DNA of 64,000 nucleotides from Oscillospiraceae bacterium (lineage in GTDB: Bacteria > Bacillota > Clostridia > Oscillospirales > Acutalibacteraceae): the NCBI GenBank assembly GCA_009779495.1, contig WRED01000004.1, positions 22,739-86,738 on the forward strand, read 5' to 3'. The notes below the pieces were generated by a model, which saw nothing but the letters and a program-made list of their open reading frames with translations, ran no database searches and was not told where the DNA came from. How positions within the stretch are numbered: the first letter of the stretch is position 1; each line of letters opens with the position of its first letter. Shown one piece after another: positions 6,707 through 15,350 of the stretch. The position numbers and the translations under genes were made by a program.

Positions 6707-9700
6707 ATGGCAGAGCTTGAGAAAAACATGTTTGTCGAGGCAGAGCATGAAGTCATGCGCTTTTGGGATGAAAACGATTGCTTTGGTAAACGGAGAGAAA
6801 AAAGTAAAGGCAGGGAAATGTTCCGCTTTTTGGACGGACCGATTACCGCAAACAGTCCAATGGGGATCCATCACGCGTGGGGACGCAGCCTGAAAGATGT
6901 TTTTATTCGATATAAATTCATGCGGGGCTTTGATTGCCGCTGTCAAAATGGGTTCGACGCGCAGGGACTTTGGGTTGAGGTCGAGGTGGAAAAGGAGCTT
7001 GGCTTTCAGTCGAAACGCGACATTGAAAATTACGGCATGGATAAGTTCACGCGTGATTGTGTCGAACGCGTAAAGAAGTTTTCCGGGATCATTAGGGATC
7101 AGTCCAAGCGCTTGGGTCAATGGATGGACTGGGATAACTCCTATTATACCCATACTGACCAAAACATACAAGGAATTTGGGCGTTTTTGAAAAAATGCGC
7201 TGAAAACGGCTGGCTTCGTCAGGAGCACAAGCCCATGCCTTGGTGTCCCCGTTGCGGAACCTCGCTCTCCGAGCATGAGATGACCGGCTCGTATAAGCTG
7301 ATGACCCACAATTCGGTGTTCTTCAAGCTGCCGCTCACGGGTACGGGCAAGAAAATTCTTGTCTGGACGACTACGCCGTGGACGCTTTCCTCAAATGTCG
7401 CCTTGGCCGTCAACCCGGAAATTGATTACGCCGAGGTCAAAATCAAGGGCGACAGCGAGTCTCTTATTTTGGCCAAAAACGCCATAAAGCATCTTGGCGG
7501 CGAAAAGGAGGAGGTCCTGCGGGTTTTCAAGGGCAGCGAGCTTGTGGGCCTGGAATACGAGACCTGCTTCCCGGAATTTGACACCCAGAACGGTGTCGAT
7601 CACCGCGTTGTTGCCTGGGAAGATGTAGACGCCGCAGAAGGAACTGGCGTTGTGCACATTGCGCCGGGCTGCGGCCTTGAGGACTTTGAGCTTGGCCTTC
7701 GGTACGGGCTGCCGCAGGTAATGCCTGTAGATGATGCCGGAATTTTTCTGAGCGGCTTTGGCTTTATGTCCGGCAAGGACAGCCACACCATCGCCGATGA
7801 GGTTTTCGGCGAGCTTGAGCGGCGCGGAAAGCTTCTGAAAACCGAGCCGCATGAGCACAGCTATCCCGTGTGTTGGCGGTGCAAGTCCGAGGTCATTTTC
7901 AGGCTTGTTCCGGCGTGGTTCATCGTGACGGGGGAGCTTAAGCCGCGCCTCATCCGCGCCGCCGAAAGCGTTAAATGGGAGCCTGAGTCCAACGGCAAGC
8001 GTATGCTCGACTGGCTGAACAACATGGGCGATTGGAATATTTCCCGAAAAAGGTATTATGGACTTCCGTTACCGTTTTATGTATGTGACTGCGGCGAGAT
8101 AACGGTGATAGGCTCCAAGGCGGAGTTGCGTGACTTGGCCGTTGACCCCGATTCCGTGGACGCTTTGCCTGAGCTGCATCGTCCGTGGATCGACGATATC
8201 AGGATCGAATGTCCAAAATGCGGAAAATCTGTGGAGAGGATCCCTGAAACAGGCGATGTGTGGCTGGATGCCGGTATCGTTCCTTTCTCGACGTTGGGAT
8301 ATTTTGAAGATAAAGAAGAATGGCGCAAAAAATTTCCCGCCGAATGGATCATAGAAATGCGTGAGCAGGTTCGCCTGTGGTTCTACTCGATGTTGTTCAT
8401 GAGCGTTGTGCTGGAGGATTGCGCTCCTTATGAGAGGGTGCTTTCCCATAATTCTGTCGTACAGGAGGACGGTTCCAAGTTTTCCAAGACCGGGTTCATG
8501 ATAAAATTTGACGATGCGGCGGAAAAAATCGGATCAGACACCATACGCTATCTGTTCGTGGGTGCGCCGATGGCCAGCGACGTGCGTTTCGGATTTGAAT
8601 TGGGTGACGAGGCGCGCCGCAAGTTGCTCTCTTTTTGGAACATCTACACTTTTTTTGAAACTTACGCATCTATTGACAAGCCGGTGTTTGAGGGCTTCAC
8701 TCCCGATAAAGCGCTGTTCACCCCGACGGATCGTTGGCTTCTGCTGCGGACCGACGAGTTCATCCGGCGGGCGTCCGCCGTTATGGATGACTACAAGGCG
8801 TACCTCCTGATCCGGGACTTTGAGGTTTTTGTGGAAGATATGTCAAACTGGTATATTCGCACCAATCGTCGCCGCTTTTGGAAAGCAGAGGATGAGGCGG
8901 ATAAGCTGACTGCTTACTACACGCTGTTCTATGCGTTAAGCGCGTGTGTAAAGATCATGGCGCCGATTATCCCGTTCATGACAGAGACGATATGGCAGAA
9001 GCTGGTGAGAAAGGTCATGCCGTCCGCGCCGATATCCGTTCATCTGGCAGACTGGCCCGAAGCCAAGTCTCTGTTTGAGGACGACGGCATTGTCGCGAGC
9101 ACGCGGATTGCCAGAGACGTGATAGCGACGGCGATGCGCCTGCGCAACGAGCGGCAGATCAAGGTGCGTCAGCCGCTTGCGAAGCTGTATGTCTGTGTCG
9201 GCGCGAGTGACGCGGATATGGTAAAAGTGTTTGAAAAGAATATTTTAGATGAATTAAACGTCCGTGAGATCGAGTATATTGAGGATTTCAGCCTACTTGA
9301 GGACAGCTATTTGCTGGTGAATTTCAAGGCCGCCGGCGCGGTGCTGAAGCAGGACGTCAACCGCTTCAAGGCCGCCCTTGAGGAGATGGCGCCTGAGGAG
9401 GCGCGCGCCCTTGCCGCCGCCTTTGACCGGGGCGAAAAGCTCTGTGTAAGCGGCTTCGACGGTGAATTTGACCGTGAGCTTTTCGTGAGGCAGAGCAGGA
9501 CGAGGGACGGCATCGTCAGCGCGAAAGGCGCGGGCGAAATGACGGTGGCACTCGATATTGTTCTGAACGACGAGCTGATCAAGGACGGCTTGCTTCGCGA
9601 CATCATCCGTCAGTGTCAGCTGCTGCGCAAGGAGGCGGGGTACTCCGTTGAGCAGCGCATCCGCGCGTCAATCTGCACCGAAAGCGGGTTGATCACGCAA

Positions 9701-9838
9701 GCCCTGAATGAAAAGCGCGATCACGTCGTTGCGGAGCTGCTGGCGAACTCCCTGACGATAAATGGGGAAATCGAGGCCGACCTGACAAGGGAGATCGAGG
9801 AGGGTGATGAAAAAGTGATCATCGCTGTGGGCAAATAA
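6707..9838 (+). CDS. ileS: isoleucyl-tRNA synthetase (HHAWG-type)
   Basis: 1043-residue class I aminoacyl-tRNA synthetase. The HIGH-equivalent is HHAWG at residues 55-59. GFDAQGLWVEVEVEKELG follows. An editing (CP1) domain carries VWTTTPWTLSSNVALAVNP, and a CWRCKSEVIFR zinc-type segment and GDWNISRKRYYG are present. The KMSKS-equivalent is KFSKT (about 590-594), followed by an alpha-helical anticodon-binding C-terminus. It charges tRNA-Ile in the cytoplasm and hydrolyses misactivated valine. The start lacks a strong Shine-Dalgarno (only AAGGATGG is near), but the ATG fits the promoter and family start. The HHAWG signature marks a divergent bacterial subfamily; whether a conventional ileS also exists elsewhere in the genome cannot be seen here. 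Confidence 0.9.
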   Translation: MAELEKNMFVEAEHEVMRFWDENDCFGKRREKSKGREMFRFLDGPITANSPMGIHHAWGRSLKDVFIRYKFMRGFDCRCQNGFDAQGLWVEVEVEKELGFQSKRDIENYGMDKFTRDCVERVKKFSGIIRDQSKRLGQWMDWDNSYYTHTDQNIQGIWAFLKKCAENGWLRQEHKPMPWCPRCGTSLSEHEMTGSYKLMTHNSVFFKLPLTGTGKKILVWTTTPWTLSSNVALAVNPEIDYAEVKIKGDSESLILAKNAIKHLGGEKEEVLRVFKGSELVGLEYETCFPEFDTQNGVDHRVVAWEDVDAAEGTGVVHIAPGCGLEDFELGLRYGLPQVMPVDDAGIFLSGFGFMSGKDSHTIADEVFGELERRGKLLKTEPHEHSYPVCWRCKSEVIFRLVPAWFIVTGELKPRLIRAAESVKWEPESNGKRMLDWLNNMGDWNISRKRYYGLPLPFYVCDCGEITVIGSKAELRDLAVDPDSVDALPELHRPWIDDIRIECPKCGKSVERIPETGDVWLDAGIVPFSTLGYFEDKEEWRKKFPAEWIIEMREQVRLWFYSMLFMSVVLEDCAPYERVLSHNSVVQEDGSKFSKTGFMIKFDDAAEKIGSDTIRYLFVGAPMASDVRFGFELGDEARRKLLSFWNIYTFFETYASIDKPVFEGFTPDKALFTPTDRWLLLRTDEFIRRASAVMDDYKAYLLIRDFEVFVEDMSNWYIRTNRRRFWKAEDEADKLTAYYTLFYALSACVKIMAPIIPFMTETIWQKLVRKVMPSAPISVHLADWPEAKSLFEDDGIVASTRIARDVIATAMRLRNERQIKVRQPLAKLYVCVGASDADMVKVFEKNILDELNVREIEYIEDFSLLEDSYLLVNFKAAGAVLKQDVNRFKAALEEMAPEEARALAAAFDRGEKLCVSGFDGEFDRELFVRQSRTRDGIVSAKGAGEMTVALDIVLNDELIKDGLLRDIIRQCQLLRKEAGYSVEQRIRASICTESGLITQALNEKRDHVVAELLANSLTINGEIEADLTREIEEGDEKVIIAVGK

Positions 9839-9874
9839 TAGGGGATTCAGCTATATATTGTGGTATGCGTTTCT

Positions 9875-9987
9875 GTGTATACTGCTTAACGACATAAAAT
9901 CGCCAAGAAATCAAGCAAAACTTTTGATTTATGGGTTTTGTGCAGATTGATTGGTTACGATTTTAAGGAGTTAAGGAGTATTGTATA
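9875..9987 (+). repeat. roughly 100-bp imperfect palindromic repeat, copy A
   Basis: Begins GTGTATACTGCTTAACGAC and ends TAAGGAGTTAAGGAGTATT. The two ends are imperfect inverted repeats (CTTAAC...AAAATC against GATTTT...GTTAAGG). The centre contains ATGGGTTTTG. It aligns along its whole length with 18571-18670 and 46597-46696 in reverse orientation. It fills much of the 360-base gap between ileS and the hydrolase. No coding potential is seen. Confidence 0.75.
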
Positions 9988-10081
9988 GGGACGCATACCT
10001 TTTTTTGTTCGTGAATCGTTTCGATTTTTATACAGAGTAAGCAAAAATGTATGAAATATCCTAAGATTTTCTATGCAAGGC

Positions 10082-10140
10082 TACAAATCGTTACAAAAGG
10101 ATTACAAAAGGGTTACAAAATGAAAAAAATATGATATAAT
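10082..10140 (+). promoter_or_regulatory. phased TTACAAAAGG repeats and promoter before the hydrolase gene
   Basis: Four TACAAA cores start at 10082, 10092, 10103 and 10114, spaced 10-11 bp, i.e. one helical turn. The last overlaps a possible -35 TTACAA (10113-10118), with TATAAT at 10135-10140 (16-bp spacing). Such face-of-helix repeats suggest cooperative binding of a regulator or a curved upstream element. Confidence 0.5.
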
Positions 10141-10201
10141 AATAACAAACATCTTAATTAAATCTTAATCAATTTTTAATCTTTTGCGAAGGATGAAGCA
10201 T

Positions 10202-11143
10202 GTGAACATCGTCAGGGATGAGTTTTTCTATCCGTCGACCACGGGCGTAAGTGACGTTTTTGTACGTTCCTGGATGCCAGATGACCTATCGAAAGTCAAG
10301 GCCGTTTTTCAGATCGCACACGGTATGGCAGAGCACGGCGAGCGTTACGAGGATTTTGGCCGCTTTTTGGCGGAACAGGGTTACGCGGTTTTTGTGAATG
10401 ACCATGTCGGGCACGGGCGATCCGTAAGTAGCAACGACGACTTAGGTTACTTTGGTGAAAACGACGGCTGGCTGGGCTTCGTCAATGACGCGAAGCTCCT
10501 CACCGACAGGGCGAGGGAAGTCTGCCCTGGCCGTCCCGTAATTTTTTACGGGCACAGCATGGGTTCTTTCGTAGCGAGGAAGTATGCCCAGAAGTTTGGC
10601 GGCGACCTGGCCGGCGCGATTTTCTGCGGCACAAGCGGCACGAATCCCGCTGCGGGCGCGGGCATCAAGCTGGCGTCGGCGGTCGCAAAGATGAGGGGGA
10701 GCCGTTACCGTAGCGCGTTTATTGATAGGATCGCTTTCGGGAGCTACAACAAAAAGTGCGGCCATCCGCGCACGCGGTTTGACTGGTTGAGCAGGGATGA
10801 CAGCGTGGTTGACGCGTATGTCGCCGACGAGCTGTGCGGATATCTGTTCACGGCCGTGGGATACCGCGACATGTTCACACTGCTGAACAACGTGTCCCAG
10901 AAAAGCTGGTACGAGAATGTGCCCTACGCGCTGCCGATTATGCTCACGGCGGGCAAGATGGACCCGGTCGGCAATTACGGCGCCGGAGTGCGGCAGGTGG
11001 CCCGGGACCTGAAAGCGACAGGTCATTCCAATCTGACGCTGCGGCTGTACGATGACGCAAGGCACGAGGTTCTCAACGAGCTGAATCGCGATGAAGTTTA
11101 TGAGGATATACTTACATGGTGTGACGAGTTAATACAAAAATAG
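10202..11143 (+). CDS. alpha/beta hydrolase, monoacylglycerol lipase/lysophospholipase type
   Basis: 313 residues of the serine aminopeptidase S33/Hydrolase_4 family. It has the oxyanion segment QIAHGMAEHGERY near residue 35, DHVGHGRS, the nucleophile elbow GHSMGS with Ser119, an Asp in GKMDPVG, and His in DARHEVLNE that completes the triad. There is no signal peptide, so it acts in the cytoplasm, probably on monoglycerides or lysophospholipids. The GTG at 10202 is preferred because GAAGGA sits 8 bases upstream. The ATG at 10193 overlaps that ribosome site. The gene is followed 32 bases later by a flavodoxin gene. Confidence 0.85.
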   Translation: MNIVRDEFFYPSTTGVSDVFVRSWMPDDLSKVKAVFQIAHGMAEHGERYEDFGRFLAEQGYAVFVNDHVGHGRSVSSNDDLGYFGENDGWLGFVNDAKLLTDRAREVCPGRPVIFYGHSMGSFVARKYAQKFGGDLAGAIFCGTSGTNPAAGAGIKLASAVAKMRGSRYRSAFIDRIAFGSYNKKCGHPRTRFDWLSRDDSVVDAYVADELCGYLFTAVGYRDMFTLLNNVSQKSWYENVPYALPIMLTAGKMDPVGNYGAGVRQVARDLKATGHSNLTLRLYDDARHEVLNELNRDEVYEDILTWCDELIQK

Positions 11144-11175
11144 ATACAACTCACGAAAAGGGAGATTTTTCACAA

Positions 11176-11667
11176 ATGAAAACCTTAATGGTTTACTATT
11201 CAAATATTCCTGTGGTAACAGAGCTTTGTGAGTCCGCTCAGAGGCGCGGCAGCGTGGACGTTGTGAGAATTTGTGACAAATACGAAAAAAGCGGGCTATT
11301 GAACGCGGCCGCTACAGTATGCAAGGCATACCAAGGCAAGGCTGTCCGCGTTGAGTCGCTGAACGTTGATTTTTCCGCCTACGACTGCGTTATCGTGGCG
11401 GTGCCCATGCTGGCGGGGCAGGTTCATCCGGCGGTGAACGGCTTTCTTCACAAGACGAGTCTGCGCGGCATGGAGGTTTACGGACTAACGCTGAACTCCG
11501 GCAAGCAGAGCGCGAAAGCGAACGACGTCCTGCGCAAGAGGATACGCTTGGCCGGCGGGCATTGCAGGAGCGTGGTTTCCGTGTCGGTGAAGGATTTGAA
11601 AAATGCCGAGCGGGATATTTTGGCGGAGACGCGGCTTGGCGGGGAGTTGAGTTTGAATCCGGCGTAA
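11176..11667 (+). CDS. flavodoxin-like protein
   Basis: 163 residues with a flavodoxin fold. The first strand and phosphate loop correspond to MVYYSNIPVVTELC, a T/S-poor variant of the usual FMN phosphate loop. AYDCVIVAVPMLAGQVHPAVNGFL is the second conserved strand and loop, and YGLTLNSGKQ the third. It is probably an FMN-binding electron carrier or NAD(P)H-dependent oxidoreductase, but the weak phosphate loop leaves FMN binding uncertain. AAAAGGGAG precedes the ATG. It forms the end of a two-gene unit with the hydrolase, closed by a strong terminator. Confidence 0.7.
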   Translation: MKTLMVYYSNIPVVTELCESAQRRGSVDVVRICDKYEKSGLLNAAATVCKAYQGKAVRVESLNVDFSAYDCVIVAVPMLAGQVHPAVNGFLHKTSLRGMEVYGLTLNSGKQSAKANDVLRKRIRLAGGHCRSVVSVSVKDLKNAERDILAETRLGGELSLNPA

Positions 11668-11678
11668 AGCGAAAAATG

Positions 11679-11716
11679 ACGCCCTTGAGGGAATTGTTCC
11701 TCAAGGGCGTTTTTGG
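11679..11716 (+). terminator. rho-independent terminator after the flavodoxin gene
   Basis: A 12-bp perfect stem (ACGCCCTTGAGG / CCTCAAGGGCGT) with an 8-base loop and a run of T. It sits between convergent genes. Confidence 0.9.
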
Positions 11717-11727
11717 TTTTATATTGC

Positions 11728-13077
11728 TTAGTAGGCTTTCAGCTTTTCGCGGATTATCGCGATGCTTTCATCGGACAGGCGCTCCGCTTCGCTCTCAAAT
11801 CTAAAAACGCAATTTTCATATACCACAACTGTAGTGAATCCGGAGTATTTTTCGCAGACATATACTTTCTTCGCGCCCCAAGCCGGTTGATCTGAGGGAA
11901 TGAGATTATCGGTTTGCCAATCGCTTTTGATGTGCGCCATCACGAATAACGGGCGGCCTTTGCTGTAAATCCAGTACCTGACGGAGTTTGCGACCGGATT
12001 TTCCGGGTCGAATTCTTTCATTAAAAATACGCCGTATTCTTCTCCGTCCATGAACAACGAGCGGATTAACTTATAGCGCGTCGCGCCTTTGGTTTCGCCT
12101 AACCCGAAGTCCTCTGCCCAAAGCGGCAAAACATCTTCCCCGCCCTCAAACAATTCGCTGTCTGTGTACATCTTATAGACTTCACGCGTGAGAGTATCTA
12201 TGTACGATGTCGAACCGCCGTCTATAAGATATACAGCGACAGTTACAGGCAAGCAAAGCATCAGAATCAAAAATATAAAGGTAACAGCTTGGTGCTTTGC
12301 GCGGCTGATTTTTTTCTCTGCCGCGACATACCGCACGATAGAAAACAACGCCGCAACAAATAACCCGAAACCGACCGCAAGCGAAAAGAGATAATAGCCG
12401 CTGAAGAGGGAATAAACCAACAGCCCTGCCGCAACAGCAATAAAAATACATGTTGCGTACATATTGACAAGCGAAACGCGCTTGATTGTTTTCAGGTTGC
12501 CGTACTCTGCCGGCTGTCCGCTTTCCACCCTAAGCTTTTGCCGCGAACACCATCGCTTGAACCTTATGTAAGACACAAAACGATAGCAGACGGTGAACAA
12601 GACGAAAACGGATGAAATAAACACGATATCCGTCGAGATTGACGGATCGGATATCATCAAGAATGACCAGGACAAAACAACCACAATTTGAGCAAAAAAT
12701 GAAACCCATACCCCTTTGTACTGCGGTTTAACGGCTTGCCGAACCATCTCAAGCCGTTCGCTTTTATCCCGCGCCACCGGCTCCGCCAGCCCGTCCGCCG
12801 TTACAAACACATTCACGCCCGCGCCCATGCAAACATACTCCCACCCGGAAGCGACCCATCTGTCAATAACCTCCTGCGCTTCGAGTGTCGGAATCGTGTC
12901 ATAAAGCGACAGCCTTGTAAACGGCTCAACCGCGTAGGTCAGCGCCTGCGGCTCGATTTTGTCGAAGTAGAAAAAAGTGTTTATCTTACTAAGTCGCCAG
13001 CCCTTGAGCGCCATCTCCTCAAGATATTCCCTGAGCGCGCCAAGCTCGTTGGGCTGAAATGAAATGAATTTGCGCAA
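11728..13077 (-). CDS. DUF2812 domain membrane protein
   Basis: 449 residues beginning at TTG with MRKFISFQPNELGALREYLE, then a WRLSK segment and FDKIEPQ, the N-terminal signature of DUF2812. The middle contains four to five hydrophobic segments (about residues 130-170 and 205-290). The C-terminal third is soluble with a WIYSKGRPLFVMAH segment. Members are often encoded beside a PadR regulator and linked to envelope-stress responses; no PadR gene is adjacent here. Function unknown beyond membrane association. AAAGGATG precedes the start at a slightly long distance. Confidence 0.75.
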   Translation of the reverse strand: MRKFISFQPNELGALREYLEEMALKGWRLSKINTFFYFDKIEPQALTYAVEPFTRLSLYDTIPTLEAQEVIDRWVASGWEYVCMGAGVNVFVTADGLAEPVARDKSERLEMVRQAVKPQYKGVWVSFFAQIVVVLSWSFLMISDPSISTDIVFISSVFVLFTVCYRFVSYIRFKRWCSRQKLRVESGQPAEYGNLKTIKRVSLVNMYATCIFIAVAAGLLVYSLFSGYYLFSLAVGFGLFVAALFSIVRYVAAEKKISRAKHQAVTFIFLILMLCLPVTVAVYLIDGGSTSYIDTLTREVYKMYTDSELFEGGEDVLPLWAEDFGLGETKGATRYKLIRSLFMDGEEYGVFLMKEFDPENPVANSVRYWIYSKGRPLFVMAHIKSDWQTDNLIPSDQPAWGAKKVYVCEKYSGFTTVVVYENCVFRFESEAERLSDESIAIIREKLKAY

Positions 13078-13130
13078 TTAGCACACATCCTTTACGATAT
13101 AGTCAGCCCCCTACATGAAACAGCGCAGAA

Positions 13131-13164
13131 CCTAACCGCCCCCACATCTAGAATCTAGCATCTA
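13131..13164 (-). repeat. heptad TAGAYNN array E1 at the end of proS
   Basis: On the minus strand three 7-bp units TAGATGC, TAGATTC, TAGATGT are followed by a GGTTAGG tail. The first TAG (13162-13164) is the proS stop codon. The 7-bp period places a TAG in all three reading frames. Confidence 0.75.
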
Positions 13165-14601
13165 GTAAGCTTTCCCCCAGTAAACCAAATGAGCCGCCGC
13201 CTTGCCGCAGCAAACGCACGCCCCGCCCGCGCTCTCCTGCCCAAGCGGCATGCACCGCGAGCCGACGCCCGTCCGCTCCTTGACCGTATCCTCGCATTCC
13301 TCGCTACCGCACCACATGGCCTTGACGAAGCCGTCGCCGTTTTTATCGAGCGCGGCCGTGATCTCGTCCATTGTCTGGCAAGCATAGGTGCGTTTGCTCA
13401 TATTTTCCTTGGCCGCTTTGTAAATCGACGCGCCAAGCTCCGCGAGCAGCTTTTCGGCCGCAGCTTCAAGCTCCGAAAGCGGCGCAAACGTCTTTTCACG
13501 GGTGTCACGGCGTACCAGGACACACTGATCCTTCTCGATGTCCTTCGGGCCGATTTCGAGCCGCAGGGGAACGCCCTTCATCTCGTATTCCGCGAACTTC
13601 CAGCCCGGGGAATTATCCGAATCGTCGAGCTTGACGCGGAAGGATTTCCCGAGCCGCTCCTTTAGCTCCCGCGCCTTTTCGAGCACGCCCGGCTTGTGCT
13701 GCGCAATGGGCAGTATGGCGATCTGTATCGGCGCTATGGCAGGCGGGAGAACCAACCCGTTGTTGTCGCCATGGGACATGATAACCGCGCCGATGAGCCG
13801 TGTAGAGACGCCCCAGGACGTCTGATGGACGTAGGTGAGCTTATTGTTTTTATCGGTATACTGGATGTTAAACGCCTTGGCGAAGCCGTCGCCGAAGTAG
13901 TGGGAGGTCCCGGCCTGGAGCGCCTTGCCGTCATGCATCATCGCCTCAACCGCGTAGGTCGAGACCGCGCCCGCGAACTTGTCGCTCTCCGTCTTTTTGC
14001 CCTTTACGACGGGCATACACAGGTCCTGCTCACAGAAGTCGGCGTATACGCCCAGCATACGCTCCGTCTCCTCCACGGCCTCCTGTGCGGTGGCGTGGGC
14101 CGTGTGACCCTCCTGCCACAGGAATTCACGGGTGCGTAAAAACGGGCGCGTCGTCTTCTCCCAGCGCACGACGGAGCACCACTGGTTGTAGAGCTTGGGC
14201 AGGTCGCGGTGTGAGTGGACTGTGGCGGCGTAATGCTCGCAAAACAGCGTCTCCGACGTGGGACGCACGCACAGCCGTTCCTGCAACGGTTCACTGCCGC
14301 CGTGCGTCACCCAGGCGACCTCGGGCGCGAAGCCCTTGACGTGATCCTTTTCCTTTTGTAGCAGGCTTTCCGGGATGAACATCGGCATGTAGACGTTCTC
14401 ATGCCCCGTAGCCTTGAAGCGCGCGTCAAGCAGCCGCTGGATATTTTCCCAGATCGCGTAACCGTAGGGGCGTATGACCATACAGCCCTTTACGCTGGAA
14501 TAGTCGGCAAGATCCGCCTTTTTTACGATGTCCGTGTACCATTTCGCGAAATCCTCCTCCATAGAGGTGATTTCCTCGACCATCTTTTTTTGCTCGTCCA
14601 A
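13162..14601 (-). CDS. proS: prolyl-tRNA synthetase, short archaeal/eukaryote-type
   Basis: Class II synthetase of about 479 residues. Motif 1 surrounds [17 protein letters not shown], motif 2 is [24 protein letters not shown], and motif 3 is [17 protein letters not shown]. The anticodon-binding domain (IQIAILPI) and a C-terminal zinc-like domain with several cysteines ([15 protein letters not shown]) are present. It lacks the large insertion domain of E. coli-type ProRS, so it is the short type. A TTG at 14601 is preferred because AAAGGGG stands 8 bases upstream. A TTG at 14622 is also in frame but poorly spaced. It is co-oriented 29 bases after acpP. The stop codon is part of heptad array E1. 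Confidence 0.93.
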   Translation of the reverse strand: MDEQKKMVEEITSMEEDFAKWYTDIVKKADLADYSSVKGCMVIRPYGYAIWENIQRLLDARFKATGHENVYMPMFIPESLLQKEKDHVKGFAPEVAWVTHGGSEPLQERLCVRPTSETLFCEHYAATVHSHRDLPKLYNQWCSVVRWEKTTRPFLRTREFLWQEGHTAHATAQEAVEETERMLGVYADFCEQDLCMPVVKGKKTESDKFAGAVSTYAVEAMMHDGKALQAGTSHYFGDGFAKAFNIQYTDKNNKLTYVHQTSWGVSTRLIGAVIMSHGDNNGLVLPPAIAPIQIAILPIAQHKPGVLEKARELKERLGKSFRVKLDDSDNSPGWKFAEYEMKGVPLRLEIGPKDIEKDQCVLVRRDTREKTFAPLSELEAAAEKLLAELGASIYKAAKENMSKRTYACQTMDEITAALDKNGDGFVKAMWCGSEECEDTVKERTGVGSRCMPLGQESAGGACVCCGKAAAHLVYWGKAY

Positions 14602-14630
14602 AGCGATAAACCCCTTTCTCAATCCCTGAA

Positions 14631-14861
14631 TTAGTTGTCCTCAATAAAACGCACGATGTCCCCGACTGTTTTGATGTTCTTGATCTCATCGTCGGGCACC
14701 TCCAAATCGAACTCGTCCTCGATGGACATGGCCAGGTCGATGACGTCCAGACTGTCGGCCCCGAGGTCACCGATAATACTGGAATCCATTTTTACCATTT
14801 TTTCCTGAAGCTCAAACTGTTCGCAGATGATCTCTTTTACCTTTTCAAAAACCATTGACAT
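14631..14861 (-). CDS. acpP: acyl carrier protein
   Basis: 76 residues, acidic, with the phosphopantetheine attachment site GADSLDVID (Ser37) and the typical helices around [19 protein letters not shown]. It carries growing acyl chains for fatty acid synthesis in the cytoplasm. ATG at 14861, or the second ATG two codons later, follows AAGGGGACC. It has its own good promoter (14910-14938) and proS lies 29 bases downstream. No fab genes are in the window, so it may be a housekeeping or a secondary ACP. Confidence 0.93.
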   Translation of the reverse strand: MSMVFEKVKEIICEQFELQEKMVKMDSSIIGDLGADSLDVIDLAMSIEDEFDLEVPDDEIKNIKTVGDIVRFIEDN

Positions 14862-14909
14862 GACGGTGGTCCCCTTTTTTATATTTTTGTGGTTTGAATA
14901 ACTAATATG

Positions 14910-14938
14910 AATATATTCACTTTTTCGCGTTTTGTCAA
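14910..14938 (-). promoter_or_regulatory. promoter of acpP-proS
   Basis: On the minus strand TTGACA (14933-14938), 17 bases, TATATT (14910-14915). A near-perfect sigma-A promoter about 50 bases upstream of acpP. Confidence 0.85.
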
Positions 14939-15065
14939 GTGAGATTGCCTATTTTTGCGGATAATTTAATAAAATCTTAACAAAAACCCCTTGGTCTGTT
15001 TTTACGCTTCATTGTATATTTCAAAACTATTCTGTATATATACAAAGTCAAAGAAACGGCTAACA

Positions 15066-15095
15066 TGTGGAAAACTCTGTGGAAAGTGTTGATAA
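15066..15095 (+). promoter_or_regulatory. cluster of three DnaA-box-like 9-mers
   Basis: TGTGGAAAA (15066), TGTGGAAAG (15078) and TGTTGATAA (15087) lie in one direction within 30 bases. The last is the complement of TTATCAACA, a standard DnaA box. They sit in the 490-base gap between acpP and the LRR protein gene, which holds two divergent promoters and nothing else I can identify. Confidence 0.45.
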
Positions 15096-15265
15096 CCCCT
15101 TGTATTTTTTCAGTTTTCGCGGTGTTTGACGTAAAGATTTTTGCTTTACCTACCTTTTAAGATGCCGATTTGACACGAAACAGAAAAGAAATATGCATAG
15201 AATTTCAAAAGTATACATAAAAATAAAATTACTCTATTTATTATCCCGCATTTTTTAAGTTTCAC

Positions 15266-15295
15266 TTGACGGATGGGCGTGATATGATGTATAAT
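15266..15295 (+). promoter_or_regulatory. promoter of the LRR surface protein gene
   Basis: TTGACG (15266-15271), 18 bases, TATAAT (15290-15295), about 55 bases upstream of the chosen ATG. Confidence 0.75.
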
Positions 15296-15350
15296 AAAGA
15301 TGGTTTTATACAGCGGTTCCGCTTGGCTAATTGCTGTTAAAGGAGTGACG

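Noticed and set aside
14862..15350. Chromosomal origin of replication
   Set aside because: DnaA-like boxes are present but dnaA, dnaN, an AT-rich unwinding element of typical layout and other origin genes are missing, so it is listed only as a DnaA-box-like cluster.
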